Below, in pieces: positions 26,620 through 36,141 of a DNA stretch of 52,172 bases (within the stretch, counting starts at the first letter, position 1; every line of letters begins with the position of its first letter). Source of the DNA: Bacteroidota bacterium (GTDB taxonomy: Bacteria; Bacteroidota; Bacteroidia; Bacteroidales; DTGW01). The notes under the pieces were generated by a model. That model saw only the letters and a list, made by a program, of their open reading frames with translations, did not search any database and was not told the origin of the DNA. The stretch spans positions 1 through 52,172 of the forward strand of contig JAKPGM010000007.1 of the NCBI GenBank assembly GCA_029550865.1, in the 5' to 3' direction. A program made the translations under genes and the position numbers.

Positions 26620-27225
26620 TTACTTAGGAAAAAACTTTTTTTGAAAAATTAGCAGGATAATTACACCCACCGTTATGGCGGAATCGGCAATGTTAAAAAC
26701 AGGACGAAAGAATACGAATTCCTGTCCTCCCCAAAAGGGTATCCAGGCGGGAAGCGTGGTTTGAATGATGGGAAAATAAAACATATCCACCACTTTACCA
26801 TGTAAAAATCCGGCATATCCCCCCTCGGAGGGGAACATTTGCGCTACCTGATAATAGCTTTCATTGAAAATTAAACCATAAAAGGCACTATCAATCATAT
26901 TTCCAATAGCCCCAGCCAGAATAAGGGATATGCAGGCTATTAGTCCCACGGGAGCATTCTTACGTATCAGCGAGTACAGATAATAACCAATGGCACCGAT
27001 GGCGACCAACCTGAAAAGACTCAGAAATAGCTTTGCCTGATCACCATCACCAAGCTCAATTCCAAAGGCCATTCCTTTGTTTTCGGTAAAATGTATGATA
27101 AACCAGTTGGTAATTTTAAATTCCTGCCCCAAATACATGTGGGTTTTAACCCATATTTTAAGCAATTGATCAATGAGTAAAACGGCAATGATGATAATCC
27201 AGGCAAGTTGTCCTTTACGTTTCAT
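26620..27225 (-). CDS. lspA: Lipoprotein signal peptidase (signal peptidase II)
   Basis: A 201-residue inner-membrane aspartic protease with four hydrophobic helices, which cleaves prolipoproteins before the lipid-modified Cys. Family motifs are FTENKGMAFG, GAIGNMIDSAFYG with catalytic Asp112, VVDMFYFP, and FNIADSAITVG with catalytic Asp181. It is longer than E. coli LspA (about 165) because of a periplasmic insertion near 120-145, as usual in Bacteroidetes. It lies 224 bp downstream of the DksA-like gene, and repeat copy C fills part of that gap and ends exactly at its start codon. Confidence 0.95.
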   Translation of the reverse strand: MKRKGQLAWIIIIAVLLIDQLLKIWVKTHMYLGQEFKITNWFIIHFTENKGMAFGIELGDGDQAKLFLSLFRLVAIGAIGYYLYSLIRKNAPVGLIACISLILAGAIGNMIDSAFYGLIFNESYYQVAQMFPSEGGYAGFLHGKVVDMFYFPIIQTTLPAWIPFWGGQEFVFFRPVFNIADSAITVGVIILLIFQKKFFPK

Positions 27226-27361
27226 CCGAAAATAATTTTAAATTTTTTATAGTGGTCGGATGGAACTCGCATGTGATGAGCTTTCTACACATAGGCAAGT
27301 ACGAAACTGATAAATATTTTCATACTCGTTTGTGAATGCTACCCTACATGCTCGTTTCCAT
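27225..27361 (-). repeat. Dispersed palindromic repeat, copy C, abutting lspA start
   Basis: On the minus strand it runs from CATGGAAACGAGCATGTAGG at 27361 through TATTCACAAAC-like and GTATGAAAATA segments to TCACATGCGAGTTCCATCC (27258). The tail ends in TTTTCGG overlapping the lspA ATG. The arms GGAAACGAGCATGT and ACATGCGAGTTCC form an imperfect inverted repeat. Confidence 0.88.
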
Positions 27362-27449
27362 GAAAAATCAGCTCACTAAAATACAACACAAAAAAATAAT
27401 ACCATAGCATCACGAGGATACTATGGCGTGGCTATGAAATCGATATTGT

Positions 27450-27830
27450 TTACTTTGCCCCACCCTGTTTAGCTTCAATGCTTAGGGTAGCATGAGGAAC
27501 CGCCATAAGGCGTTCTTTGGGAATAAGTTTTCCTGTTTCCCTGCAAATTCCATAGGTTTTGTTCTCGATGCGTACCAGAGCCGCTTGCAAATGCTGTATA
27601 AATTTCAACTGGCGTTGTGCCAGACGACCGGCCTCTTCTTTCGAAAGGGTTGCTGCTCCTTCTTCCAGTACTTTGAAAGTAGGAGAAGTATCCTGTGTAT
27701 CGTTGCTACCCGTTTGGGTGATAGCACTTTTAAGGAGCTCATAATCCTTCATAGCCTGATCAAGCTTTTCAAGAATGATTTTCTTGAATTCCGCAAGCTC
27801 CTCGTCCGAATATCTGGTTTTTTCTGCCAT
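27450..27830 (-). CDS. DksA/TraR-type zinc-finger-like regulator
   Basis: A 126-residue protein with an N-terminal helical hairpin (coiled coil, about 8-85) and a C-terminal TraR/DksA finger region (GICRETGKLIPKERLMAVPHATLSIEAK). Only one of the four zinc cysteines of classical DksA is present, which is usual for the Bacteroidetes version of the family. DksA proteins bind RNA polymerase through the secondary channel and act with ppGpp, and such a role is likely here but not certain. It sits between ileS (31 bp) and lspA, a common Bacteroidetes order. Confidence 0.85.
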   Translation of the reverse strand: MAEKTRYSDEELAEFKKIILEKLDQAMKDYELLKSAITQTGSNDTQDTSPTFKVLEEGAATLSKEEAGRLAQRQLKFIQHLQAALVRIENKTYGICRETGKLIPKERLMAVPHATLSIEAKQGGAK

Positions 27831-27861
27831 ATGTTTAGGTATTAATGTTAGGTTTCTTTAG

Positions 27862-30800
27862 CTAATTGGCATTTATACGTTCCACACTGATGAAAGTTTG
27901 TATTTCCTCGTCGAGTTCCACCAGCTTCTTGTTATCGTGTTGAATGTCATCGACCATTACCAGGGAGGCCGCCAGCGTCTGTGACGAAATATACTGCCGG
28001 TGATTCTCGATAGCATCATTAATAGCCTCGTGTTTAACGATTTCTATTTTTATTTTATCGGTGACATCAAAATTACTTTCCTTACGAATGTTCTGGATAC
28101 GGTTAATCAGCTCGCGAGCAATGCCTTCCTGGCGTAATTCTTCGGTAATTTTTATATCGAGCGCTACTGTTACCTTATCTTCGGAGGCCACCAACCAACC
28201 CGGAATATCCTCCGAGGTTATTTCAACATCTTCGAGGGTTAGCGGAATTGTTTGCCCATCGACGATAATTTCACCACCTCCTTTTTCCTCAAAGGCGTAG
28301 ATATCATCCTGGCTAAAACTACTTATCGCAGCTGTTATCCCTTTCATCAACTTACCATAACGGGGACCGAGGGTTTTGAAATTGGGCTTAATTTTTTTAA
28401 CAAGAACACCCTTCGTATCCTTTATAAATTCGATGTCCTTAACGTTAACTTCGGTAAGGATAAGGTTTTTAACCGCATTAATCTGCTCAATGAGTTTTGG
28501 GTCGATAGCCGGAATGAGAATCTTATGGAGTGGTTGACGTACTTTAATATTAACTTTACGACGCAGACTCAGCACCATCGAAGAAATCTGCTGTGCCAGC
28601 TCCATCTTTTCCTCCAGGTCTTTATCGATATAAGCAGCCTGCGATTGAGGGAAGTCTGCCAGATGAACCGAACTATACTTTTCTCGCCCAGTACAACTGT
28701 TGAGATCGGTGTACAGTTTTTCGGCGTAGAAAGGAGCAATAGGTGCAGCCAGCTTAGCTACTGTTACCAGACAGGTATATAGCGTTTGATAAGCAGCTAT
28801 TTTGTCGGTCGAATAGGCGCTGCCCCAGAAACGTTTTCGATTCAATCGAACATACCAATTACTCAGGTTTTCGGTGACGAAATGAGCAATTGCCCTGCCT
28901 GCCTTTGTCAGGTCATAATTTTCGTAATGCTGGTCAACCTCTTCGATGAGGGTATTGAGCAAAGAAATAATCCAGCGATCAATTTCGGGACGTTGCGAGA
29001 GGGGTACCTCATCTTCGCTGAAGGTAAATCCGTCGATATTGGCATAAAGCGCAAAAAAGGCGTAGGTGTTGTAAAGCGTACCAAAAAACTTGCGCATTAC
29101 TTCATCAACCCCATCGATATCAAACTTAAGATTATCCCACGGATTGGCATTGGTAATCATGTACCAGCGCAAGGGGTCGGAACCGTATTTCTCAATGACA
29201 TCGGCTGGTTCAACAGCATTACCAAGCCTTTTCGACATTTTGTTCCCGTTTTTATCGAGTACCAGGCCATTGGAAATAACATTCTTGAAAGCCACCGAAT
29301 CGAAGAGCATCGTTGCAATAGCATGAAGGGTAAAGAACCAACCCCGGGTCTGGTCAACCCCTTCGGCAATAAAATCGGCTGGAAATTCGCCCTTGAGGTC
29401 ATGCTCAAAAGGATAGTGCCATTGTGCATAGGGCATGGCACCGCTATCGAACCAAACATCGATGAGATCGGGTTCACGATACATAGGTTTACCCGAAGGA
29501 GAAACTAATACAATCTCGTCGACAAAAGGTTTATGCAGGTCTATTTTGTTGTAGTTTTCAGTCGAAAAATCATTGGGGTCGAAATGTTCGAGGGGATTGC
29601 GAGGCATTAATCCTGCCTCCACAGCCTTTTGAGCCTCGGCTTTGAGTTCGGCCAATGAGCCTATGCACTTTTCCTCCGTACCGTCGGCGGTACGCCAGAT
29701 AGGCAGCGGAGTACCCCAATAACGCGAACGCGAAAGGTTCCAATCCTGCAAGTTTTCGAGCCACTTGCCAAAACGCCCGCTTCCAGTTGATTCGGGCTTC
29801 CAATTGATGGTTTGATTGAGCTCTATCATTTTATCCCGATAAGCAGTGGTTTTGATAAACCACGAATCGAGGGGATAATAGAGTACGGGCTTGTCGGTTC
29901 GCCAGCAATGCGGATAGCTGTGAACGTATTTTTCAATTTTAAAGGCTTTATTCTCGGCTTTTAGCTTGGTAGCAATGTATACATCAACGGTTTCATCGTC
30001 TTCCGTAAGATTGGGGTCGTAGTCGTTTTTCACGTAACGCCCCGTCAGGTCGCCACAGCCCTCAATAAACTTGCCCTGCTTGTCGACCAGCGTTAGTGAA
30101 CCTAAGCCATATTGTTTAGCCACGCGATAGTCGTCGGCACCAAAGCTGGGTGCAATGTGTACGATACCTGTACCATCTTCGGTGGTAACAAAGTCGCCAC
30201 ACACTACTTTAAAGGCATCCCCGTTAGTAGGCTGTTGGTAAGGTAAAAGCTGTTCGTAACGGATATGTTCGAACTGCTTACCCTTGTATTCGGCCAATAT
30301 ACGATAAGGAACCTGTTTGTCGCCTTTTTGATAGGCATTTAAATCGAGATCTTTGTTTTTTTCGGGAAAATAAGCTGGAAAACGATCTTTGGCCAGGATA
30401 ACGGTGATGGGTAAGCCGGTATAAGGATTGAAGGTCCGAACTTTTACATAATCGATATCAGCTCCAACGGCCAATGCCGTATTCGAAGGCAATGTCCAGG
30501 GTGTTGTCGTCCAGGCCAGGAAAAACACTTCGGTATCGGTATCGGCAAAAAGAAACTCCGACTGTGAATCACGGATAACTTTAAATTGCGCCACAACCGT
30601 GGTGTCCTTTACGTCGCGGTAGCAACCTGGCTGATTAAGCTCGTGCGAACTTAGCCCCGTTCCTGCAGCTGGCGAATAAGGCTGAATACTGTATCCTTTG
30701 TATAGCAGACCTTTCTCGTACAGCTTTTTCAGCAGGAACCACAACGACTCTATGTATTTGTTGTCGTACGTAATGTACGGATCATTCATGTCGATCCAAT

Positions 30801-31218
30801 AGCCGATTTTTTCGGTGAGTTCCTCCCATTCGCGGGTGTATTTCATCACCTCGCGTCGGCATATCTGATTGTATTCGGCAACACTTATCTTTTTGCCAAT
30901 ATCCTCCTTGGTAATGTTGAGCATTTTTTCGACACCCAGCTCAACGGGCAAACCATGGGTATCCCAGCCAGCTTTACGTTTGACGTAAAAGCCTTTCATG
31001 GTTTTGTATCGGCACACCACATCCTTGATGGTACGTGCCATTACATGATGTATACCCGGCATACCATTGGCCGATGGCGGACCTTCATAAAACACAAAAG
31101 GTGTACGCCCTTTCCTTTGTTCCAGTGACTTTTCAAACGTACGTTCCGTCTTCCAGCGTTCCAGTATCTCCTGGTTAATTGTCGACAAATTAAAATCGCG
31201 ATATTCTGCAAATTTCAT
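27862..31218 (-). CDS. ileS: Isoleucyl-tRNA synthetase
   Basis: The start is ATG at 31218 (MKFAEYRDFNLSTINQEIL), two codons inside a TTG alternative at 31224. The 1118-residue class I enzyme charges tRNA-Ile. It has the HIGH-type motif PPSANGMPGIHHVMAR, the editing domain (about 190-400, AWTTTPWTLPSNTALAVG, TGIVHIAPSFGADD), the KMSKR loop NKMSKRLGNAVEPADV, and an anticodon-binding C-terminal half. Length and domain order fit the longer bacterial/eukaryotic-like IleRS found in Bacteroidetes, the type often linked to mupirocin tolerance in other species. That link is family knowledge and was not tested here. Confidence 0.96.
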   Translation of the reverse strand: MKFAEYRDFNLSTINQEILERWKTERTFEKSLEQRKGRTPFVFYEGPPSANGMPGIHHVMARTIKDVVCRYKTMKGFYVKRKAGWDTHGLPVELGVEKMLNITKEDIGKKISVAEYNQICRREVMKYTREWEELTEKIGYWIDMNDPYITYDNKYIESLWFLLKKLYEKGLLYKGYSIQPYSPAAGTGLSSHELNQPGCYRDVKDTTVVAQFKVIRDSQSEFLFADTDTEVFFLAWTTTPWTLPSNTALAVGADIDYVKVRTFNPYTGLPITVILAKDRFPAYFPEKNKDLDLNAYQKGDKQVPYRILAEYKGKQFEHIRYEQLLPYQQPTNGDAFKVVCGDFVTTEDGTGIVHIAPSFGADDYRVAKQYGLGSLTLVDKQGKFIEGCGDLTGRYVKNDYDPNLTEDDETVDVYIATKLKAENKAFKIEKYVHSYPHCWRTDKPVLYYPLDSWFIKTTAYRDKMIELNQTINWKPESTGSGRFGKWLENLQDWNLSRSRYWGTPLPIWRTADGTEEKCIGSLAELKAEAQKAVEAGLMPRNPLEHFDPNDFSTENYNKIDLHKPFVDEIVLVSPSGKPMYREPDLIDVWFDSGAMPYAQWHYPFEHDLKGEFPADFIAEGVDQTRGWFFTLHAIATMLFDSVAFKNVISNGLVLDKNGNKMSKRLGNAVEPADVIEKYGSDPLRWYMITNANPWDNLKFDIDGVDEVMRKFFGTLYNTYAFFALYANIDGFTFSEDEVPLSQRPEIDRWIISLLNTLIEEVDQHYENYDLTKAGRAIAHFVTENLSNWYVRLNRKRFWGSAYSTDKIAAYQTLYTCLVTVAKLAAPIAPFYAEKLYTDLNSCTGREKYSSVHLADFPQSQAAYIDKDLEEKMELAQQISSMVLSLRRKVNIKVRQPLHKILIPAIDPKLIEQINAVKNLILTEVNVKDIEFIKDTKGVLVKKIKPNFKTLGPRYGKLMKGITAAISSFSQDDIYAFEEKGGGEIIVDGQTIPLTLEDVEITSEDIPGWLVASEDKVTVALDIKITEELRQEGIARELINRIQNIRKESNFDVTDKIKIEIVKHEAINDAIENHRQYISSQTLAASLVMVDDIQHDNKKLVELDEEIQTFISVERINAN

Positions 31219-31284
31219 ACGCAACTAATTCACGCTTATGTATTTACACCCTATTTCTCAATTGGGTTATCCTAAAAAATCATG

Positions 31285-31292
31285 CAAAGATA
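31285..31292 (-). promoter_or_regulatory. Bacteroidetes -7 promoter element upstream of ileS
   Basis: On the minus strand this reads TATCTTTG, a perfect TAnnTTTG, about 67 bp before the ileS start in the 284-bp divergent gap to the carboxylase gene. Confidence 0.55.
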
Positions 31293-31502
31293 GACGCATG
31301 TAAATAAAAAAAAAAGATTTTTTTAATGGTTACTGGAAACAATGTTGAAAAAAGAATATTTTCCTGAAAAGTACTCTTCTTCAATCATTTTCTGCAATTT
31401 CTGTTTTGTTTCCAACAATAATCCAGGGAACTTAGTTTAAGAGATTCAACATTTACAACAAAACTAAAAAAACAATGTTATACTGATATTAGAGACGAAA
31501 AA

Positions 31503-33542
31503 ATGCGATTGATACAAAAGCTGTTAATTGTCAACCGGGGAGAGATAGCCAGACGAATCAACCGTAGTGCACAAAACATGGGCATACACACGGTAGCCCT
31601 TTGGATAGAGAGTGACCGACATTTGCAGTATCATAGAGAGACAAACGAAGCTGAGTTTCTGGAAGGAGATAGCATTGAAGAGACCTTTTTAAACATCGAC
31701 CGGATACTCGACATTGCTCAGAAAAAAGGTTGCGATGCCATTCATCCGGGATATGGTTTTTTATCGGAAAGCCCTGAATTTGCTCGTCGATGTATCGAGG
31801 CAGGGTTAGTATGGATAGGACCATCGCCCGAGAGCATGGAATTGTTGTCGAATAAAGTAGAAGCCACTAAAATAGCTGTATCGCAGGATATTCCTACCAT
31901 TCCTACGGTTACAGGCGAATTAAAAGAGCTGACCGTCCAGTGCGAAAACATGGACTTTCCGTTACTCATAAAAGCAGCCAGTGGTGGGGGTGGACGAGGG
32001 ATGAAAATTGTTCGCAGCAAAGAAGAACTGGGTCGACAGCTCGAGGCAGCTGCTTTTGAAGCTCAATCGTACTTTGGCAATGCTCAACTTTTTGTTACCC
32101 CCTATTTCGAACAGGTCAGGCATGTAGAGGTACAAATTGTGGCCGATAAATGGGGAAACGTGGTACACCTATACGACCGCGAATGTAGTATCCAGCGAAG
32201 ATACCAGAAAATTGTCGAAGAAGCCCCCTGCGTATCAATCGACCCTAATGTGAGGGAGAAAATACTGGCGGATGCGGTAAAGTTGGCAAAAAAAGCCGGC
32301 TATGACAACGTCGGCACGGTTGAATTCATCGTACTACCATCGGGCAAATATTATTTTCTCGAGGTCAATACCCGCATTCAGGTAGAACATCCTGTTACCG
32401 AACTTATTACCGGAATCGACATTGTAGCCTGCCAAATTCGGTCGGCTCAGGGGGAAAAGCTACCCTGGAAACAAGAGAATATTCAACCCCGGGGACATGC
32501 CATTGAATGCCGCTTATGCGCTGAAGATCCTGCTAACGCTTTCTTGCCCTCTGGAGGTACAATAAAAGTATTTGATGTACCCAAAAAATCGTATCTCAGG
32601 GTGGAAGCCGATGTGAAAAACGAGCAGGAAATCAACCTCAACTTCGACTCGTTGTTGGCCAAAATTGTTGTTCAGGGCAATGATAGGGCACAAACCCTTC
32701 AACGAATGAGTCAAACGCTCGACCAGTTTATTGTGCTGGGAACTATCACAAACCTGCCCTTATTACGCGCTTTATTTAGTTATCCCGATTTTCAACAAAA
32801 CAATGTTTATACTACTTTTCTTGAGCTTCATCTGAACGAACTTCTATCGAAAATTTTTCAAAATCAACAACTTAGTTACACCGAAACAGTTTTATTGGCG
32901 ACAGCAGCCTTTATTCATCAGGAACATTGTTTAAAGCACCATACCTCGTATTATAGCCAGTGGTATGGTCGATGGCGTTTATTCCCCTATTTGAGACTGC
33001 GCACCGATGAAACTGAAAACATTGTTCAATACCAATATTATCCTGCGAATAATCTTATCCACATTAAGGGGAATGAGGGTAATTTCGAGGTTCGCTTTAT
33101 CGGCCAGCCTGTACAAAATCATTCCTTTGCAGTTGAAGTAACTACGAACGATAATGCTTCGGTCAATCAAACATATGAAATTTATTATGCCATCGATTCT
33201 GCGGGGCATATTTACCTCGAAAGTAATGGAAAAAAAGCAGAGGCAGATATTTTAGCACGTTATCTCGATACCCGGGAACATCGTTGGCTAAAGCCACAAG
33301 CGACAAAACAGAATGTTTCTGATGCCAATCGCATTGTAGCCCCCATTCCGGGCAAGATTGCAAAAATTTTCATTACAGCGGGGCAAAGAATCAAGCATGG
33401 CGATTTGCTGGCCATCATAGAGTCGATGAAAACTGAAAATAAACTCACTGCGCTAAGCGAAGGAATTGTGGAAGAAATATTTGTCAGAACAGGCGAAACG
33501 GTAAAAGCCAATCAAACCTTATTTACAATCGGTAAAAATTAA
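31503..33542 (+). CDS. Biotin carboxylase / biotin carrier fusion subunit (acyl-CoA carboxylase alpha type)
   Basis: A 679-residue protein. Residues 1-450 are biotin carboxylase: LLIVNRGEIARRI, HPGYGFLSESPEFAR, the glycine loop ASGGGGRGMKIV, YDRECSIQRRYQKIVEEAP and EVNTRIQVEHPVTE, with ATP-grasp and C-terminal domains. The middle (about 450-600) is a linker domain. The last 75 residues are a biotinyl domain with the lysine in ESMKTEN (Lys643). It resembles alpha subunits of methylcrotonyl- or propionyl-CoA carboxylase. No carboxyltransferase gene is visible nearby, so the substrate is open. The acyl-CoA dehydrogenase 9 bp downstream suggests branched-chain or odd-chain acyl-CoA metabolism. 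Confidence 0.85.
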   Translation: MRLIQKLLIVNRGEIARRINRSAQNMGIHTVALWIESDRHLQYHRETNEAEFLEGDSIEETFLNIDRILDIAQKKGCDAIHPGYGFLSESPEFARRCIEAGLVWIGPSPESMELLSNKVEATKIAVSQDIPTIPTVTGELKELTVQCENMDFPLLIKAASGGGGRGMKIVRSKEELGRQLEAAAFEAQSYFGNAQLFVTPYFEQVRHVEVQIVADKWGNVVHLYDRECSIQRRYQKIVEEAPCVSIDPNVREKILADAVKLAKKAGYDNVGTVEFIVLPSGKYYFLEVNTRIQVEHPVTELITGIDIVACQIRSAQGEKLPWKQENIQPRGHAIECRLCAEDPANAFLPSGGTIKVFDVPKKSYLRVEADVKNEQEINLNFDSLLAKIVVQGNDRAQTLQRMSQTLDQFIVLGTITNLPLLRALFSYPDFQQNNVYTTFLELHLNELLSKIFQNQQLSYTETVLLATAAFIHQEHCLKHHTSYYSQWYGRWRLFPYLRLRTDETENIVQYQYYPANNLIHIKGNEGNFEVRFIGQPVQNHSFAVEVTTNDNASVNQTYEIYYAIDSAGHIYLESNGKKAEADILARYLDTREHRWLKPQATKQNVSDANRIVAPIPGKIAKIFITAGQRIKHGDLLAIIESMKTENKLTALSEGIVEEIFVRTGETVKANQTLFTIGKN

Positions 33543-33551
33543 TAGATAGTT

Positions 33552-34703
33552 ATGCAAAAGATGAATCATCCTTTACTGAAAGAACATCATCATGCGCTTC
33601 GCGAACAAATTAGGCATTTTGCCGAGACTGAAATTTATCCATTAGCAGCGGAGCTTGACGAGAAAGCTACTTTTTCTGAACATCTTACCCGCAGGATGGG
33701 ACAGATGGGTTTGTTTGGAATGTGTATTCCGGAAGAATATGGGGGGCGTAATCTCGACACATTGTCGTACATCATAGCTGTGGAAGAGCTGGCACGTATC
33801 GACGGATCGCAGGCTGTAACGGTAGCTGCACACAACTCGTTAGGGCTGGGTCCTATCCATCAATACGGTACCCCCGAACAAAAGAAACATTATCTGCCAA
33901 AACTGGTCGATGGTAACAGATTGTGGGCTTTCGGGCTTACGGAACCCAATGCAGGTTCGGATGCCAAAAACATTGCCACCCGAGCTGAAAAAACTTCCGA
34001 TGGTTGGGTAATTAATGGAGAAAAGATTTTTATTACCAACTCATCCTCGGCGCTGGCGGCTGGCATGACCCTACTCGCCTGCACAGGCGAAAATGCCGGG
34101 AAAAAAGTATATTCGACCCTGCTGGTCGAAAGTAATGCGCCCGGCTACAGGAAAGAACCCATCCTTAATAAAATGATGTGGCGGGCTGCCGATACAGGAA
34201 GGGTATACTTTAATAATTGCAAAATACCCGCTGAAAATATCTTAGGACAGGAGGGACAGGGTTTACGCATCATGCTTGAAACCCTCGATTCGGGACGTCT
34301 TTCCATTGCTGCTATGGGCTTAGGTCTGGCACAGGGAGCCTATGAATTGGCAGCAAAATATGCCAAAAAAAGAGTCCAATTCGGAAAAACGCTCATTAAC
34401 TTCCAGAATATAAGCTTCAAACTTGCCGAGATGCAGGTAAAAATTGAACTTGCCCGCAATACCCTCTATCATGCCTGCTGGCTCAAAGACCAGGGGTTGC
34501 CTTTCGGTCGTGAAGCTGCCATCATCAAACTCTATACCTCCGAAATAGCCAAAGAAATTGCTGATGAAGCATTACAAATACATGGAGGTTATGGTCTTAT
34601 AAAATCATCGGACATCGAACGTTTCTATCGCGACCAGCGCATACTGCAAATTGGTGAGGGAACCTCCGAAATTCTGAAGTTGGTGATTAGCAAATACGTG
34701 TGA
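33552..34703 (+). CDS. Acyl-CoA dehydrogenase
   Basis: A 383-residue flavoprotein of normal length for the family. FAD-binding blocks are AFGLTEPNAGSDA and WVINGEKIFITNS, and the C-terminal helices carry RVQFGKTL and ALQIHGGYGL. The catalytic base lies in the usual C-terminal place (QIGEGTSEI), the pattern of short- and medium-chain enzymes rather than the alternative position of isovaleryl-CoA dehydrogenase. It would make the first alpha,beta double bond in an acyl-CoA. It is co-directional with the biotin carboxylase gene and precedes the mevalonate genes after a 127-bp gap that holds repeat copy B. Confidence 0.88.
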   Translation: MQKMNHPLLKEHHHALREQIRHFAETEIYPLAAELDEKATFSEHLTRRMGQMGLFGMCIPEEYGGRNLDTLSYIIAVEELARIDGSQAVTVAAHNSLGLGPIHQYGTPEQKKHYLPKLVDGNRLWAFGLTEPNAGSDAKNIATRAEKTSDGWVINGEKIFITNSSSALAAGMTLLACTGENAGKKVYSTLLVESNAPGYRKEPILNKMMWRAADTGRVYFNNCKIPAENILGQEGQGLRIMLETLDSGRLSIAAMGLGLAQGAYELAAKYAKKRVQFGKTLINFQNISFKLAEMQVKIELARNTLYHACWLKDQGLPFGREAAIIKLYTSEIAKEIADEALQIHGGYGLIKSSDIERFYRDQRILQIGEGTSEILKLVISKYV

Positions 34704-34704
34704 C

Positions 34705-34825
34705 TATGTATGGATGTATTCACACACAAGCATGAAAATAATTTTATTATACTTGCTTGCTTTTGTGGCAAAAAACTTATTATGCAAGTTCCATCCGACG
34801 CTATAAAAGATTAAATATTTTCGGA
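34705..34825 (+). repeat. Dispersed palindromic repeat, copy B, upstream of HMG-CoA reductase
   Basis: It starts directly after the acyl-CoA dehydrogenase stop (tatgtatgg..gtattcac), contains catgaaaataatttt and ttgcttgctttt, and ends in TTATGCAAGTTCCATCCGAC (to about 34798). A tail of about 27 bp ends in TTTTCGGA five bases before the next ATG. The outermost left arm is missing, perhaps cut by the gene end. Confidence 0.85.
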
Positions 34826-34830
34826 TAAAA

Positions 34831-36135
34831 ATGATAGAAGGTTTTTCCAGATTATCAAAAGCCGAAAGGCGCGAACGTCTTGTTGATCATGGGGTTATTG
34901 CACAAGAGCAAAAAAAACAGCTCGAGGCTTTTGACCTACGTGACGAACAACAGGCAACGCTCGACAATATTGCAGAAAATACGATAGCAAATTATTATTT
35001 GCCCATGGGTATCGTTCCCAACGTTTACATCAATGGAAAACATTACTGGGTACCCATGGTAACGGAGGAAAGTTCGGTAATAGCTGCTGCCGCCTACGCC
35101 GCTAAATTTTGGGCACAACATGGAGGTTTTCGTACTAAAGTGGTCGGCACCACCAAGTTAGGACAAATACATTTCTTTTGGGCGGGGAATGCCTCCGAGC
35201 TAAATCCGCTATGGGCAGAACTTGAGCAACAACTTCTTAAAAGCAGCGAGTATCTGAGCGAGAATATGCAAAAACGGGGTGGAGGTATCATTGGCATCGA
35301 ATACGAAGACTTTTCGCACCTGATTCCACAATATCACCGTATACACGTTTACTTCAACACTGTCGATGCCATGGGAGCCAACTACATCAATTCTTGCCTG
35401 GAGGCTATGGCTAAAGAGCTACCAGTGTTTATGGGACAGCATTTCAGCAATGAAAAGGCACATTGCGAAGTAAATATGGCTATTCTATCGAACTACACGC
35501 CAGAATGTTTGGTAGAATGTACGCTGGAATGTAGAATCGAAGAACTGGAAGCTGTATCTGGTGGTATGGGTTCCGAAAAATTTGCCGATCGGTTTTCAAA
35601 GGCTATAGCTATTGCCCAGGTTGACCCATATAGGGCAGTGACCCACAACAAGGGGATTTACAATGGTATTGATGCAGTGGTAATAGCCACGGGCAATGAT
35701 TTTAGGGCAGTGGAAGCCTGTGGACATGCCTATGCTGCGCGAGGTGGACAATACACTTCATTGTCGCAGTGTAAAGTAGAAAATGGACTTTTTCGTTTTA
35801 GCGTCACGATACCCATGGCAGTGGGTACAGTTGGTGGCCTTACGCGTGCTCATCCCATGGCAGCGCTTGCCCTCGAAATACTTGGGAATCCTTCGGCCGA
35901 AGAGCTCATGCAAATAGCTGCATCTATGGGTATGGCCAATCATTTTGCCGCCATTAGAGCACTGGTGACTACTGGGATACAAAAAGGCCACATGAAAATG
36001 CACCTGGGTAAAATTCTACAACATTTGCAGGCTTCGGATCATGAATACGAAATGGCGCTTAAGCACTTTGCTACCCATGAGGTAAGCTTCAAAGCCGTTG
36101 CCGATTTTCTACAGCATCAACGTGCTAAAAAATAA
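34831..36135 (+). CDS. mvaA: Hydroxymethylglutaryl-CoA reductase, class II
   Basis: A 434-residue cytosolic enzyme that reduces HMG-CoA to mevalonate, or runs in reverse. It lacks membrane spans and fits the bacterial class II form. Catalytic residues are visible: Glu79 in PMVTEESSV, the Lys of THNKGIYNGIDAV, the Asp region of the ATGNDFRAVEA block, and the His of GIQKGHMKMHL. It leads a tight operon of mevalonate genes (6, 19 and 7 bp gaps), so a biosynthetic role in isoprenoid supply is likely. Repeat copy B lies immediately upstream and would form most of any leader. Confidence 0.93.
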   Translation: MIEGFSRLSKAERRERLVDHGVIAQEQKKQLEAFDLRDEQQATLDNIAENTIANYYLPMGIVPNVYINGKHYWVPMVTEESSVIAAAAYAAKFWAQHGGFRTKVVGTTKLGQIHFFWAGNASELNPLWAELEQQLLKSSEYLSENMQKRGGGIIGIEYEDFSHLIPQYHRIHVYFNTVDAMGANYINSCLEAMAKELPVFMGQHFSNEKAHCEVNMAILSNYTPECLVECTLECRIEELEAVSGGMGSEKFADRFSKAIAIAQVDPYRAVTHNKGIYNGIDAVVIATGNDFRAVEACGHAYAARGGQYTSLSQCKVENGLFRFSVTIPMAVGTVGGLTRAHPMAALALEILGNPSAEELMQIAASMGMANHFAAIRALVTTGIQKGHMKMHLGKILQHLQASDHEYEMALKHFATHEVSFKAVADFLQHQRAKK

Positions 36136-36141
36136 GCAACC

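Noticed and set aside
29570-29803. Minus-strand frame within ileS
   Set aside because: It overlaps the well-supported synthetase frame and has no motif of its own.
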